This document shows, piece by piece, positions 1 to 7,810 of a stretch of 64,000 nt of DNA (positions are counted from its first letter, which is position 1; every line of letters starts with the position of its first letter). The stretch is from NCBI GenBank assembly GCA_022571515.1, contig JACZXQ010000002.1:124001-188000 (forward strand). The letters are read 5' to 3'. A model generated the notes under the pieces. That model did no database searches. It saw only the letters and a list, made by a program, of their open reading frames with translations, and was not told the origin of the DNA. A program made the translations under genes and the position numbers. Origin of the DNA: Gemmatimonadota bacterium. GTDB lineage: Bacteria; Gemmatimonadota; Gemmatimonadetes; Longimicrobiales; Gaopeijiaceae.

Positions 1-63
1 GAACGGCGCACCGACGATGACATCCGGCTCGTTCGCGTGCGGAGGAGCTGGCGCCGCCGCTAG
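1..63 (+). CDS. C-terminal tail of an upstream gene, possibly a PP2C/SpoIIE-type phosphatase (partial)
   Basis: Frame 1 is open from the window edge to a TAG at 61-63 and encodes about 20 residues containing TDDDIRLVRV. A DDITL(V)VV(R)V tail is the usual last beta-strand of PP2C/SpoIIE serine phosphatases, so this may be the end of such a gene. Only the tail is visible and the match is short. The remaining 83 bases before the DedA gene show no recognised feature. Confidence 0.3.
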   Translation, partial: ERRTDDDIRLVRVRRSWRRR

Positions 64-146
64 GCGCTACCCGTCGTACGCCGTTGCAGACCCCGTTCGA
101 TTCCCCACCCCTCGACAATCCCGCTCGCGGGTAACGGCCTAGCCTG

Positions 147-773
147 GTGCTCGCGTGGATCACGGAGATCGTCGCCCAGTATGGGCCGTGGCTGGTCGTG
201 GCGATGACTTTTTCCGAGACGGCCGTCGTCGTGGGCCTCGTCGTGCCAGCCGAGCCTACCATCATCGTCGCGATGGCCTTCGCCCTCCAGGGCAGCTTCC
301 CCCTATGGCTGCTAGCCGCGGCTACGGTGGCCGGCGCCCTTCTCGGTGACTCCGTAGGCTTTTGGATCGGCCGCACGGGCGGTCGCCGGATCCTGCAGGG
401 GCCGGGCCGCTTGGAACGGGCTGGGCGCGAGCAGGAAGGGCGCGCGCGCGCGCTGCTAAAGAAATATCCGGGTATGGCGATCTCGATGTCTCGTCTGGTG
501 CCATTCGTCCGCACGCTGATGCCGCTCGTAGCCGGATCGACGAAGATCACCTACGGCCGCTTCCTGCTATTCGACGTGCTCGGCGTGATCGGGTGGGGCG
601 TCGGCGCGCTCGGCATGGCCTACATCGCTAATGTGGGCTGGGAATGGGCGAGTAGGACGTTCGGCGTGGGCATCGCCGTCGTCCTCGTCGTAGGACTGCT
701 CCTCCTCTGGTGGCAGGTGGAGCGGCGCCTGTCCCAACGCGCCGTGCCGGCGCCGGAGGTCCGGGTCCCATGA
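147..773 (+). CDS. DedA family (SNARE-associated) membrane protein
   Basis: Encodes 208 residues, the usual DedA length. The GTG start gives MLAWITEIVAQYGPW, followed by a hydrophobic stretch with FSETAVVVGLVVPAEP, the E-x-(10)-P-x-E pattern of DedA proteins. A second conserved block has GDSVGFWIGRTGG and then SRLVPFVRTLMPLVAGSTKI, the family's re-entrant arginine/proline motif. Several transmembrane segments follow. DedA proteins are inner-membrane lipid transporters or flippases linked to undecaprenyl-phosphate and phosphatidylethanolamine handling (family knowledge). The stop overlaps the next gene by ATGA, so the two are probably translationally coupled. Confidence 0.88.
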   Translation: MLAWITEIVAQYGPWLVVAMTFSETAVVVGLVVPAEPTIIVAMAFALQGSFPLWLLAAATVAGALLGDSVGFWIGRTGGRRILQGPGRLERAGREQEGRARALLKKYPGMAISMSRLVPFVRTLMPLVAGSTKITYGRFLLFDVLGVIGWGVGALGMAYIANVGWEWASRTFGVGIAVVLVVGLLLLWWQVERRLSQRAVPAPEVRVP

Positions 774-2047
774 TTTCGGTCGGCCTCACTGGAAACGTGG
801 CCTCGGGCAAGAGTGCTGTGGCGGAGGTATGGCGGCGGGCGGGGTTGCCGGTGGTCAGCGCCGACGCGCTGGCCAGGGACGTGGTGGCGCCCGGTACTAC
901 GGGGCTGGCGGCCGTGGTTGAGGCGTTCGGCGCCGAGGTGCTCGCTCCGGACGGCTCGCTCGACCGAGAGGTGCTTCGTGGCGTGGTCTTTCAGGACAAA
1001 GCCGCGAAGGAACGCCTGGAGAGTATACTTCACCCCAGGATCTGGACGCTGCGCGATCGGTGGTTGCGGGCTCAGCATGAGAAACGAGTGGACTTGGTGG
1101 TCTCGGAAGTGCCGTTGTTGTTCGAGGCGGATCTGGAGGCCGACTTCCACGTAACGGTCGTCGTGGATGCACCCGACGAGGTGCGGCTCCACCGCCTGAC
1201 CCACCTGCGCGGGATGTCGGAGGGCGATGCCCGCCGCGTGATGGCCGCGCAGCTTCCACCGGAGGAGAAACGTGGTCGGGCGGACCGTGTGCTCGTGAAC
1301 GCCGGCACGCTGGAGGATCTCGCCGAGCGTGCGCACGTCCTGCTCGACGAGATCCGGGCGAGCCTCCCGATGGCAGGCCTCGACGAGCCCACGGGTGGCC
1401 GGGTGCGCATGGATCTCCATATGCACACGTCCGCCTCGTTCGACTGCCTCTCGGACCCTGAAGCCGTGCTCGCCAGGGCCCGCGCGCGTGGGGTTCAGCG
1501 CATCGCCATCACGGATCACAACCGTCTGGAGGTGGCGTTGGCGATGGCCGCACGGTATCCCGACGAGGTGATTGCGGGAGAGGAGGTGAAGACCGCTGAG
1601 GGGATCGACGTGATCGGTCTATACCTTCGAGAGGAAATCCCCAAGGGTACGCCGGCCGCCGAGACCTGTAGCCTCATCAAGGCACAGGGCGGGCTGGTCT
1701 ACTTTCCCCACCCGTACGCCAGTGGCAAGGGTGCTTCCGGCAAGTACGCTGAGGAACTCATGCCCGACGTGGACATCGTGGAGGTATTCAACGCGCGCCT
1801 CCACCCCGGAAAGCTCAACGGCCCGGCCGAGGTGTTGGCAGAGCGGTGGGGGCGAGCCCGTGGCGCCGGATCCGACGCGCACACCGTGGACGAGGTTGCC
1901 GGTGCGTTCGTCGAGGTGGCTCCCCACACCAACGAGCCTGCCGCCCTCCTCGAGGCGCTTGGCCAGTCCCGCGTGCGGGGTGTGACCACTCCGTGGGTCG
2001 TCCACCTTGCGTCTACCTGGGCCAAGGTCCGGAAGCGCCTTCCCTGA
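770..2047 (+). CDS. coaE: Dephospho-CoA kinase fused to a PHP-domain phosphoesterase
   Basis: A single 425-residue reading frame with two enzymes. Residues 1 to about 200 are dephospho-CoA kinase: P-loop GLTGNVASGKS at the N-terminus, SADALARD, and a C-terminal lid; this enzyme makes the last step of coenzyme A synthesis. From about residue 214 a PHP domain begins with MDLHMHTSASFDC and continues with ITDHNR, AGEEVKT, FPHPYAS and GSDAHT, which are the metal-ligand motifs of PHP phosphoesterases. The ATG at 770 overlaps the DedA stop; longer in-frame starts upstream lie inside DedA and were rejected. No stop or shift separates the two halves. An internal ATG at 1409 could in principle start a free PHP protein. 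The PHP substrate is unknown. Confidence 0.88.
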   Translation: MISVGLTGNVASGKSAVAEVWRRAGLPVVSADALARDVVAPGTTGLAAVVEAFGAEVLAPDGSLDREVLRGVVFQDKAAKERLESILHPRIWTLRDRWLRAQHEKRVDLVVSEVPLLFEADLEADFHVTVVVDAPDEVRLHRLTHLRGMSEGDARRVMAAQLPPEEKRGRADRVLVNAGTLEDLAERAHVLLDEIRASLPMAGLDEPTGGRVRMDLHMHTSASFDCLSDPEAVLARARARGVQRIAITDHNRLEVALAMAARYPDEVIAGEEVKTAEGIDVIGLYLREEIPKGTPAAETCSLIKAQGGLVYFPHPYASGKGASGKYAEELMPDVDIVEVFNARLHPGKLNGPAEVLAERWGRARGAGSDAHTVDEVAGAFVEVAPHTNEPAALLEALGQSRVRGVTTPWVVHLASTWAKVRKRLP

Positions 2048-2065
2048 GGCCCGGCGGGGCCTTGC
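2047..2065 (+). terminator. Possible intrinsic terminator after the CoaE-PHP gene
   Basis: A perfect 6-bp stem AGGCCC / GGGCCT with a GGCG loop starts at the coaE stop codon, followed only by TTG rather than a long T-run. It may weaken or stop transcription before the DHH gene 94 bases downstream. Confidence 0.35.
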
Positions 2066-2140
2066 GACCAGGGGGCAAATGACGGACACTTCAGCCTCGA
2101 TCGACCCGGCTATCCGTCCCGAGAGGAGTACCCCGCAAGC

Positions 2141-3184
2141 ATGACCTACCGGACCCCCGAAGATCGGCTGGAGGCTATCGATGGGGTGCTCACGGCCTTG
2201 GAGGGAAAAAAGCGCGCGATCCTCACTACACATCTGAACGCCGACGGCGACGGCGCCGGATCGCAGGTGGCATTCGGTTCGTGGCTCAGGGCGCGAGGGA
2301 TCGAGGCCTGGATCGTAAACCCCACGCCGTTCCCCGACCGCTACCGGTTTCTACTCGACGATCCTTCGTGGATCGCGGACGCCGCCGAGCCCGAGAGCGC
2401 GAAGCTGTGCGAGGAGGCGGACGTCGCGGTGGTGCTCGACACGGGAGAAAAGCCCCGCATCGGACGCACGCGACCGCTCATCAAGGGACTTCCAACCGTC
2501 GTGATCGACCACCATCCGGAGGGAGAGGAGTCCATCGAAGGTGTGGTGTTCCGTGCGGCCGATGCCTCTGCCACCGGCGAGCTCGTGTTCGACGTCCTGT
2601 CCGTGGCGGGCGGTCCGTGGCCCGAGGAGGCGGTCCGCGCGATGTACGTGGCGATTCTGACGGACACGGGGGGATTTCGCTTCAGCAACTCCACGGCCCT
2701 GTGCCACCAGGTGGTGGGCGAGCTGATCGGGCGGGGAGTGGAGCCCGATGTGATGCACCGCGAGGTCTTCGGAGCCGTGCCGCTTCGCCGGTTCCAGCTG
2801 CTCCGGCACGCGCTGACACATCTCGAGGTAGACGACGACTCCGGCGTGGCCTGGGTGACCGTTCCCACCAAGGAGTACAAGGAACTCGGAGCGGTCCCCG
2901 ACGATCTCGAGAACATCGTGGATTATCCGCGCTCGATAGAAGGCGTGGAGGTGGCCCTTCTCTTCCGAGAGACCAAGGCGAACACGACCAAGGTGTCGTT
3001 CCGCTCCAACGGACCCGTGGACGTGAACGCGCTCGCCCGCCGATTCGGCGGTGGGGGCCATGTGCGCGCGGCGGGTGCACTGGTGGTGGGGTCGCTCGAA
3101 AGTGTACGAGCCGAGGTCGTCGAAGCGACCCGCCAGGCTGTGGAGAACACGGGTTCGCCGACCGGAACCGATAGCCAGGAGTGA
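2141..3184 (+). CDS. nrnA: DHH/DHHA1 phosphoesterase, NrnA-like oligoribonuclease / pAp phosphatase
   Basis: 347 residues, the normal size for NrnA-type proteins. The N-terminal DHH domain shows LNADGDGAGS, VVLDTGE and the signature VVIDHHPEG, followed by ATGELVFD and ILTDTGGFRFSN. The C-terminal DHHA1 domain ends with FGGGGHVRAAG, the substrate-binding glycine loop. Family members degrade nanoRNAs and dephosphorylate 3'-phosphoadenosine 5'-phosphate using Mn2+ in the cytoplasm. A GAGAGGAG ribosome binding site lies about 10 bases before the ATG. The next gene begins 7 bases after the stop. Confidence 0.87.
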   Translation: MTYRTPEDRLEAIDGVLTALEGKKRAILTTHLNADGDGAGSQVAFGSWLRARGIEAWIVNPTPFPDRYRFLLDDPSWIADAAEPESAKLCEEADVAVVLDTGEKPRIGRTRPLIKGLPTVVIDHHPEGEESIEGVVFRAADASATGELVFDVLSVAGGPWPEEAVRAMYVAILTDTGGFRFSNSTALCHQVVGELIGRGVEPDVMHREVFGAVPLRRFQLLRHALTHLEVDDDSGVAWVTVPTKEYKELGAVPDDLENIVDYPRSIEGVEVALLFRETKANTTKVSFRSNGPVDVNALARRFGGGGHVRAAGALVVGSLESVRAEVVEATRQAVENTGSPTGTDSQE

Positions 3185-3190
3185 AGTATC

Positions 3191-3613
3191 TTGAGTAGTG
3201 ACCCTGGGCCCGGAGTACCTGAAGCCCTTCCCAGGACCTTACAGGAGTTGGGCAGGCGCCTGGGGCCCGCGGAAATCGACCAGCTATGGATCTTCCCACC
3301 CCTCATCAAGGGAAGGAAGGAATGGGGGCTGGTGGCCGCCGGGTGCTTTGCGGAGCAGGGCAGGCGAAGGTTGATCACGGCAAGGTATTCCGCGGAACAG
3401 ACTGGTACGGAGCTTCGGCTTGATCGGGGCCTGTCCGAGGAGGGCATCGCACCTCCAGATCGGCTCCCCCACGTTATGGAGGGCGTCGTGCGTCGGAGCG
3501 AAGTCGACCTCGGGGAGCCCAAAGTAGTGGAGATCGGGGGCGACCCGCGTAAATTTGAGGCATTGATGGAAGAGTTCGATGCGGAACTGCTGGAGAACAC
3601 AGAGGAATCGTGA
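3191..3613 (+). CDS. Conserved hypothetical protein between nrnA and fur
   Basis: 140 residues from a TTG start only 6 bases after the nrnA stop. I do not recognise the family. The sequence is soluble and has no signal peptide: an N-terminal LQELGRRLGPAEIDQLWIFPPL segment, then KEWGLVAAGCF and RRRLITARYSAEQTG, which look like alternating beta-strands, and an acidic C-terminal helix (EALMEEFDAELLENTEES). The stop overlaps the GTG start of the Fur gene (GTGA), so it belongs to the nrnA-fur operon. The TTG start is the weakest part of the call. Confidence 0.6.
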   Translation: MSSDPGPGVPEALPRTLQELGRRLGPAEIDQLWIFPPLIKGRKEWGLVAAGCFAEQGRRRLITARYSAEQTGTELRLDRGLSEEGIAPPDRLPHVMEGVVRRSEVDLGEPKVVEIGGDPRKFEALMEEFDAELLENTEES

Positions 3614-4110
3614 GCGCTACGACTAAGGCCGACGCGTACATCAGGCTGTTCAGCCGCTACCTGCGTGAGCAGGGCCTGCCCGTCACGCATCAGCGTGAGG
3701 TCGTGGCGGATATCGTGTTCTCGTCGGGCGAGCATCTGTCGGTCGACGACATCGAGCGCGAGGTGCGCGCCGCCGGCGAGCGCATCGGCAAGGCCACGAT
3801 CTACAGGACGCTGGACCTGTTGGTGAAGAGCAACCTCGTGGGCGAGCACGACTTCGGGGAGGGCTTCAAGCGTTACGAGCACCGCCTCTCTCGCGAGCCC
3901 ATCCATGAGCACCTCATTTGCCTCCACTGCGGCACGGTCATCGAGTTCCAGGACTCGGGCGTGCATCGGATCGAGGCACTGGTGACCGCCGAGCACGGCT
4001 TCAGGCCGACGCGGCACAAGCTCGAGATCTACGGACTTTGCCGTGAGTGCCAGTTGGCCGGCATCGCGCTGCCCCGAGAGGGCCTCACCTGCCCGATCGA
4101 CTCGGTCTGA
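3610..4110 (+). CDS. Fur-family transcriptional repressor
   Basis: 166 residues. The N-terminal winged helix has LPVTHQREVVADIVFSSGEHLSVDDI and GKATIYRTLDLLV, the Fur DNA-recognition helix. The C-terminal dimer domain carries HEHLICLHCG and LCRECQ, two CxxC pairs forming the structural zinc site, plus YEHRLSREPIHEH histidines for the regulatory metal. This identifies a Fur/PerR/Zur-type metal or peroxide sensor; which metal it senses cannot be settled from sequence. The GTG start overlaps the previous stop. No candidate Fur box was identified by eye nearby. Confidence 0.86.
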   Translation: MSATTKADAYIRLFSRYLREQGLPVTHQREVVADIVFSSGEHLSVDDIEREVRAAGERIGKATIYRTLDLLVKSNLVGEHDFGEGFKRYEHRLSREPIHEHLICLHCGTVIEFQDSGVHRIEALVTAEHGFRPTRHKLEIYGLCRECQLAGIALPREGLTCPIDSV

Positions 4111-4123
4111 AGCTTCCTCACTG

Positions 4124-5638
4124 ATGGCCAAGTCTGCCGTCGTCAGGTCGGTCGGACCGACCGACGGTGAGTTCTCCAGGTCCGCGCTCGAGCGGGTCAC
4201 GGGCTCCCCCGAGATCCGGGGCAACGCCGTGAGCCTTCAGTTCGATGGCCCGTCGACGTTCTCCGCGTGGCTCGAGGCCATCGAGTCGGCGCAGCGGTTC
4301 GTCCACTTCGAGAACTATCTTCTGCGTGACGACCGAGTCGGGCGCCGGTTCCGTGAGGTGCTGGTCGAGAAGGCGCGTGAAGGCGTACAGGTCCGGGTCC
4401 TGTACGACTGGGTCGGCTGTTGGGCCACGGCGCGCGGGTACTGGAAGCCTTTCCGTGCGGCTGGCGTCGAAGTGCGGGCGTTCAACCGTCCCAGCGTTCG
4501 CGATCCACTGGGCGTACTCCAGAGAGACCACCGCAAGCTGGTATGCGTCGACGGTACCGTCGCCTTCGTGGGTGGCTTTTGCGTAGGCGTCGAGTGGGCG
4601 GGTACGCGGGATGAACCGCCTTGGCGTGATACGGGCCTCGAGATCCGGGGTCCCGCTGCGGCGCAGGCGGCCATGGCATTCGAGCGGATCTGGAGGGAGG
4701 AAGGCGATGCGATCCCCGAGGATCTCGCCGATGGTCCGGAATCGGCCGAGAGCGTGGGCGATTGCTCGGTGTGGTTGATCGAAGGTGAGCCCTGGCGTGC
4801 CCGGGTCCAGCGAACGCTTCAGTTCGTCGCCGCCAGCGTGCGGCACCGTCTGTGGATTACCGATCCGTACTTCGTGGCTCCCCGTTCACTGTCGGACGCC
4901 CTGACAGCCGCAGCCCGCCAAGGTGTGGACGTGAGGGTTCTCGTGCCCGCCAACAACAACTGGCCGCTGGTAGGCAGTCTGTCCAGAGGGGGTTATCGCC
5001 CTTTGCTGCAGGCCGGCGTGAGGCTGTTCGAGTGGCAGGGTCCCATGATCCACGCGAAGACCTCGGTCGCCGATGGAATATGGTCCCGGGTCGGGTCCAG
5101 CAACCTCAATGCGGCCAGTCTTCTGGGGAACTGGGAGATCGATGTGGGCGTTATGGATGCGTCGTTGGCCGGGCAGCTCGAAGGTTTGTTCATGGCCGAC
5201 CTGGCCTCTTCAGTCGAAATTGTACTCCCAGGGAGTCGCTCAGTGCATACATCGGAAAGCGTGGGTGCGCTCTCGCCCCATGATTCGCATACGCCCCTCG
5301 ACCCCGAAGGCACGCTGGCGAGCCGGCTGGAGTCGATGATCGCGGCCGGCACCGGCGTCGCGCCATGGCGCATGGCGCAGTTGGTTCGGGCGGGAACAAC
5401 GTTTGGTGGTGCCCTCGCGGGACGTCGCACCCTCGGCCGAGAGGACCGCACCGTACTCGGGACTGTGTCCATCATGGTGCTGGCCGTCGCGGTGCTGGCG
5501 GCGCTCTTTCCAGCGGTGATCGGCTGGGCTTTGGCCCTCGGCCTCGGCTGGATCGGTGTGGTGATGGGGGTGCGCGCCATCGCGCACAGCCGGCGCGCTC
5601 GCATCGAGAGTCAGCCCGAGCCTGGAGACACGCCATGA
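4124..5638 (+). CDS. Phospholipase D-family cardiolipin synthase-like protein with C-terminal membrane anchor
   Basis: 504 residues from the ATG 13 bases after the fur stop. Two HKD motifs are intact: H136-K138-D143 (DHRKLVCVD) and H310-K312-D317 (IHAKTSVAD), each followed by the expected GG/GSSN motif. This is the two-HKD layout of ClsB/ClsA, which join phosphatidylglycerol units into cardiolipin. Unlike ClsA there are no N-terminal membrane segments; instead, hydrophobic stretches sit near the C-terminus (TVSIMVLAVAVLAALF and VIGWALALGLGWIGVVMGV). The stop overlaps the next ATG (ATGA). A general phosphodiesterase or nuclease role is less likely but possible. Confidence 0.83.
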   Translation: MAKSAVVRSVGPTDGEFSRSALERVTGSPEIRGNAVSLQFDGPSTFSAWLEAIESAQRFVHFENYLLRDDRVGRRFREVLVEKAREGVQVRVLYDWVGCWATARGYWKPFRAAGVEVRAFNRPSVRDPLGVLQRDHRKLVCVDGTVAFVGGFCVGVEWAGTRDEPPWRDTGLEIRGPAAAQAAMAFERIWREEGDAIPEDLADGPESAESVGDCSVWLIEGEPWRARVQRTLQFVAASVRHRLWITDPYFVAPRSLSDALTAAARQGVDVRVLVPANNNWPLVGSLSRGGYRPLLQAGVRLFEWQGPMIHAKTSVADGIWSRVGSSNLNAASLLGNWEIDVGVMDASLAGQLEGLFMADLASSVEIVLPGSRSVHTSESVGALSPHDSHTPLDPEGTLASRLESMIAAGTGVAPWRMAQLVRAGTTFGGALAGRRTLGREDRTVLGTVSIMVLAVAVLAALFPAVIGWALALGLGWIGVVMGVRAIAHSRRARIESQPEPGDTP

Positions 5639-6360
5639 CCTCGGTAAGTCTGGGCGTGGCGCTCATGGCGGGGGTACTCTCGTTCCTGTCGCCGTGCGTG
5701 CTCCCGCTCGTGCCCAGCTACCTGTCCTTCGTAACGGGGATGTCGCTCGAAGACCTGCAGGAGGGAGTGGACCGGCGGGCTACGCTCGTCCACTCGCTCC
5801 TCTTCGTGGCGGGCTTCAGCCTCATCTTCATCCTGCTCGGAGCGTCGGCGTCCTTCCTGGGCGTCTTCCTCAAGCACTACGAGCTATGGATCGCCCGGAT
5901 CGGTGGCGTCGTGATCATCATCCTGGGGCTGCACCTATTAGGGGTCTTCCGCATTACCGCTCTCATGCGGGAGAGGCGCGTTCACATCAGCGACAAGCCG
6001 GCCGGCTACCTCGGCACGATCGGCGTCGGCGCCGCGTTCGGCGCCGGTTGGACGCCCTGTATCGGCCCCGTATTGGGCGGGATCCTCACTCTGGCCGGAA
6101 CGCAGGAGACGGTGTGGGCGGGGGTGGGACTGCTTTCGGTCTACTCGCTGGGCCTCGCGATACCGTTCCTGTTGTCGGCGCTGGCTCTGGACTCTTTCCT
6201 GAAGGCGTTCAGCCGCTTCCGCAACCTGCTGCCGATCGTGGAGAAGGCCTCGGGCGTGATGCTCATCCTGCTTGGGCTGCTCCTCGTGACCGGGTCGTTC
6301 ACGATCCTGAGCGCCTACCTCGTGCGTTTCACGCCTGAGTGGATCCAGAGTCGGATCTAG
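5635..6360 (+). CDS. ccdA: CcdA-type thiol:disulfide transporter (cytochrome c biogenesis)
   Basis: 241 residues, six predicted membrane segments. The two conserved cysteines lie in LSFLSPCVLPLVPSYLSF near the N-terminus and GAGWTPCIGPVLGG in the middle, as in CcdA/DsbD-beta. The protein carries electrons from cytoplasmic thioredoxin to periplasmic thiols used for cytochrome c maturation or disulfide repair. The ATG overlaps the upstream PLD stop. Its TAG stop shares a CTAG with the stop of the convergent metzincin-like gene, so there is no intergenic space at this end. Confidence 0.88.
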   Translation: MTSVSLGVALMAGVLSFLSPCVLPLVPSYLSFVTGMSLEDLQEGVDRRATLVHSLLFVAGFSLIFILLGASASFLGVFLKHYELWIARIGGVVIIILGLHLLGVFRITALMRERRVHISDKPAGYLGTIGVGAAFGAGWTPCIGPVLGGILTLAGTQETVWAGVGLLSVYSLGLAIPFLLSALALDSFLKAFSRFRNLLPIVEKASGVMLILLGLLLVTGSFTILSAYLVRFTPEWIQSRI

Positions 6361-7034
6361 AACGGCTGTCCGCGTAAGGCCTGTGCGCGGGCCGCGGACA
6401 CCTGGGCGCTGTTGAGCCGGGTCCGTACCTCTCCCGGACACCCCGGCGCCATGAGGTTTCCCTCGGGGGGACACGCCACGTGCGGAAGGCTGAGCGAGTG
6501 CCCGAGCTCGTGCGCAAGGACACGCGTCCCGAAACTCGCCAGGTCGATAACCCCGTTTTCGTCGGCCAGTTTCGCGAAAAGCATGCCGGCTCCCGTGAAG
6601 TAGACGCCGGCGAAGCCTGCGTTCGCGAAATCACGGACTAGATACGCATCCCAACCGGTTGCTTCGCGGTCGCCTCCGATTGCCTCCAGAAGCACCGGGA
6701 AGTCGACCGCCGTCTCACCGTTGAACGCGCTCAACACGTTTGGCGTTACGACGGCGTCTACCTCGACCAACCCCTCGACGATCCAGCGGATGTTGCCTTG
6801 TGCCCACACTTCGTTTACGTCGCGGACCAAAGTCTGGGCCTGCTCCATCGTGAGTGGCGCGTTGAGCGATTCGATCTGCGAGGAGCGAAGCAGGTGGACC
6901 CTCAACGGCAGCACGATTTCCTCCAGCTCGGTGTCTCCGGCTGGGGCCGTCGACGAGTCCGAGCACGCGATGACAGATGCGCTCAGAAGCCCGACCCAGA
7001 AGAGCTGTGGCCATGTCTTGCCCTTGATATTCAT
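6357..7034 (-). CDS. Secreted metzincin-like zinc metalloprotease, lipoprotein
   Basis: 225 residues. An N-terminal signal with lipobox VIACS predicts an acylated lipoprotein. Near the C-terminus HELGHSLSLPH gives the HExxHxxGxxH-like zinc site (three histidines; here serine replaces the glycine), followed by NLMAPGCPG, which resembles the metzincin Met-turn. The middle region (MEQAQTLVRDVNEVWAQGNIRW) is typical of secreted metalloproteases in which the catalytic domain begins with a sensing of small helices and strands. The substrate is unknown. It converges with ccdA, the stops overlapping by 3 bases, and diverges from the CAT-like gene. Confidence 0.7.
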   Translation of the reverse strand: MNIKGKTWPQLFWVGLLSASVIACSDSSTAPAGDTELEEIVLPLRVHLLRSSQIESLNAPLTMEQAQTLVRDVNEVWAQGNIRWIVEGLVEVDAVVTPNVLSAFNGETAVDFPVLLEAIGGDREATGWDAYLVRDFANAGFAGVYFTGAGMLFAKLADENGVIDLASFGTRVLAHELGHSLSLPHVACPPEGNLMAPGCPGEVRTRLNSAQVSAARAQALRGQPF

Positions 7035-7138
7035 TTTCGATCTCCGTTATTGCTGGTTCCGTCTGGGAATCATGGACGGGCCTCCAAGGTTCCGGAGATC
7101 ACCTTGCCTAGCCGACCCCAACACGTTCTCCTCACGGT

Positions 7139-7786
7139 ATGGAGCACCCTGTCGATCTGGATCGTTGGCCGCGCCGCGCCCACTACGAGTTCTTTCGCGA
7201 GTACGAGCACCCAGCGTTCAACGTTACGGTGGACGTCGATGTGAGCGCGCTGGAGGCCCTGAGAGCGAGAGATCCATCGGCGAGATTCTTTGCGACCACC
7301 CTGGGGCTGGCGCTCGGTGCGTGCAATGCGCTCGAACCCTTCAGGTTGAGGCTTCGCGGCGACGGTGTTATCGAGCACAGCGTGATTCATGGCGGTTCTA
7401 CGGTGCTCCGCGAAGATGGCACATTCGGCTTCGGTTACTACGAACATGCCGACTCACTGAAGGATTTCGTGTCCGCCACGGTCGCTGAATTGGAGCGCGT
7501 ACGATCCGTCCGGGACTTCGACCCGCACCACGACCGCGACGACCTCGTGTACTTCACGGCGCTCCCCTGGATCGCCTTCTCCTCATTCCAGCACGCGCGC
7601 GCGCGCAGCGGCCGGGAGGATTCGATTCCCAGGGTGGTGTTCGGCAAGCGGCATGAGCGGGGCGGCCGCCAGGTCATGCCGGTCTCCGTGGAGGTGCATC
7701 ATGCGCTCGTGGACGGTTTGCACCTCGGCCAGTTCTATGAGACGTTCCAGCAGCGCATCGACCGTGTGGACGAACTGTGGGTGTGA
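7139..7786 (+). CDS. Chloramphenicol acetyltransferase-like protein (type A CAT fold)
   Basis: 215 residues, the length of type A CATs (about 215-220). Near the C-terminus VEVHHALVDGLHLGQF matches the HHxxxDGxHxxxF active-site signature with the catalytic histidine. PWIAFSSFQHA and FGKRHERGGRQVMPVSV match the substrate-binding part. Starts at an ATG with LDRWPRRAHYEFFREYEHPAFNVT, the normal CAT N-terminus. Chromosomal CAT homologues may acylate other small molecules, so resistance is not implied. The gene stands alone between divergent and convergent neighbours. Confidence 0.82.
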   Translation: MEHPVDLDRWPRRAHYEFFREYEHPAFNVTVDVDVSALEALRARDPSARFFATTLGLALGACNALEPFRLRLRGDGVIEHSVIHGGSTVLREDGTFGFGYYEHADSLKDFVSATVAELERVRSVRDFDPHHDRDDLVYFTALPWIAFSSFQHARARSGREDSIPRVVFGKRHERGGRQVMPVSVEVHHALVDGLHLGQFYETFQQRIDRVDELWV

Positions 7787-7810
7787 TGCACTGAGCTCCG
7801 GGTCGATCCG

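Noticed and set aside
2923-4224. A 433-codon open frame on the minus strand
   Set aside because: It covers the nrnA end, the unknown protein and fur in antisense; the sense frames have clear domains and the antisense translation does not.
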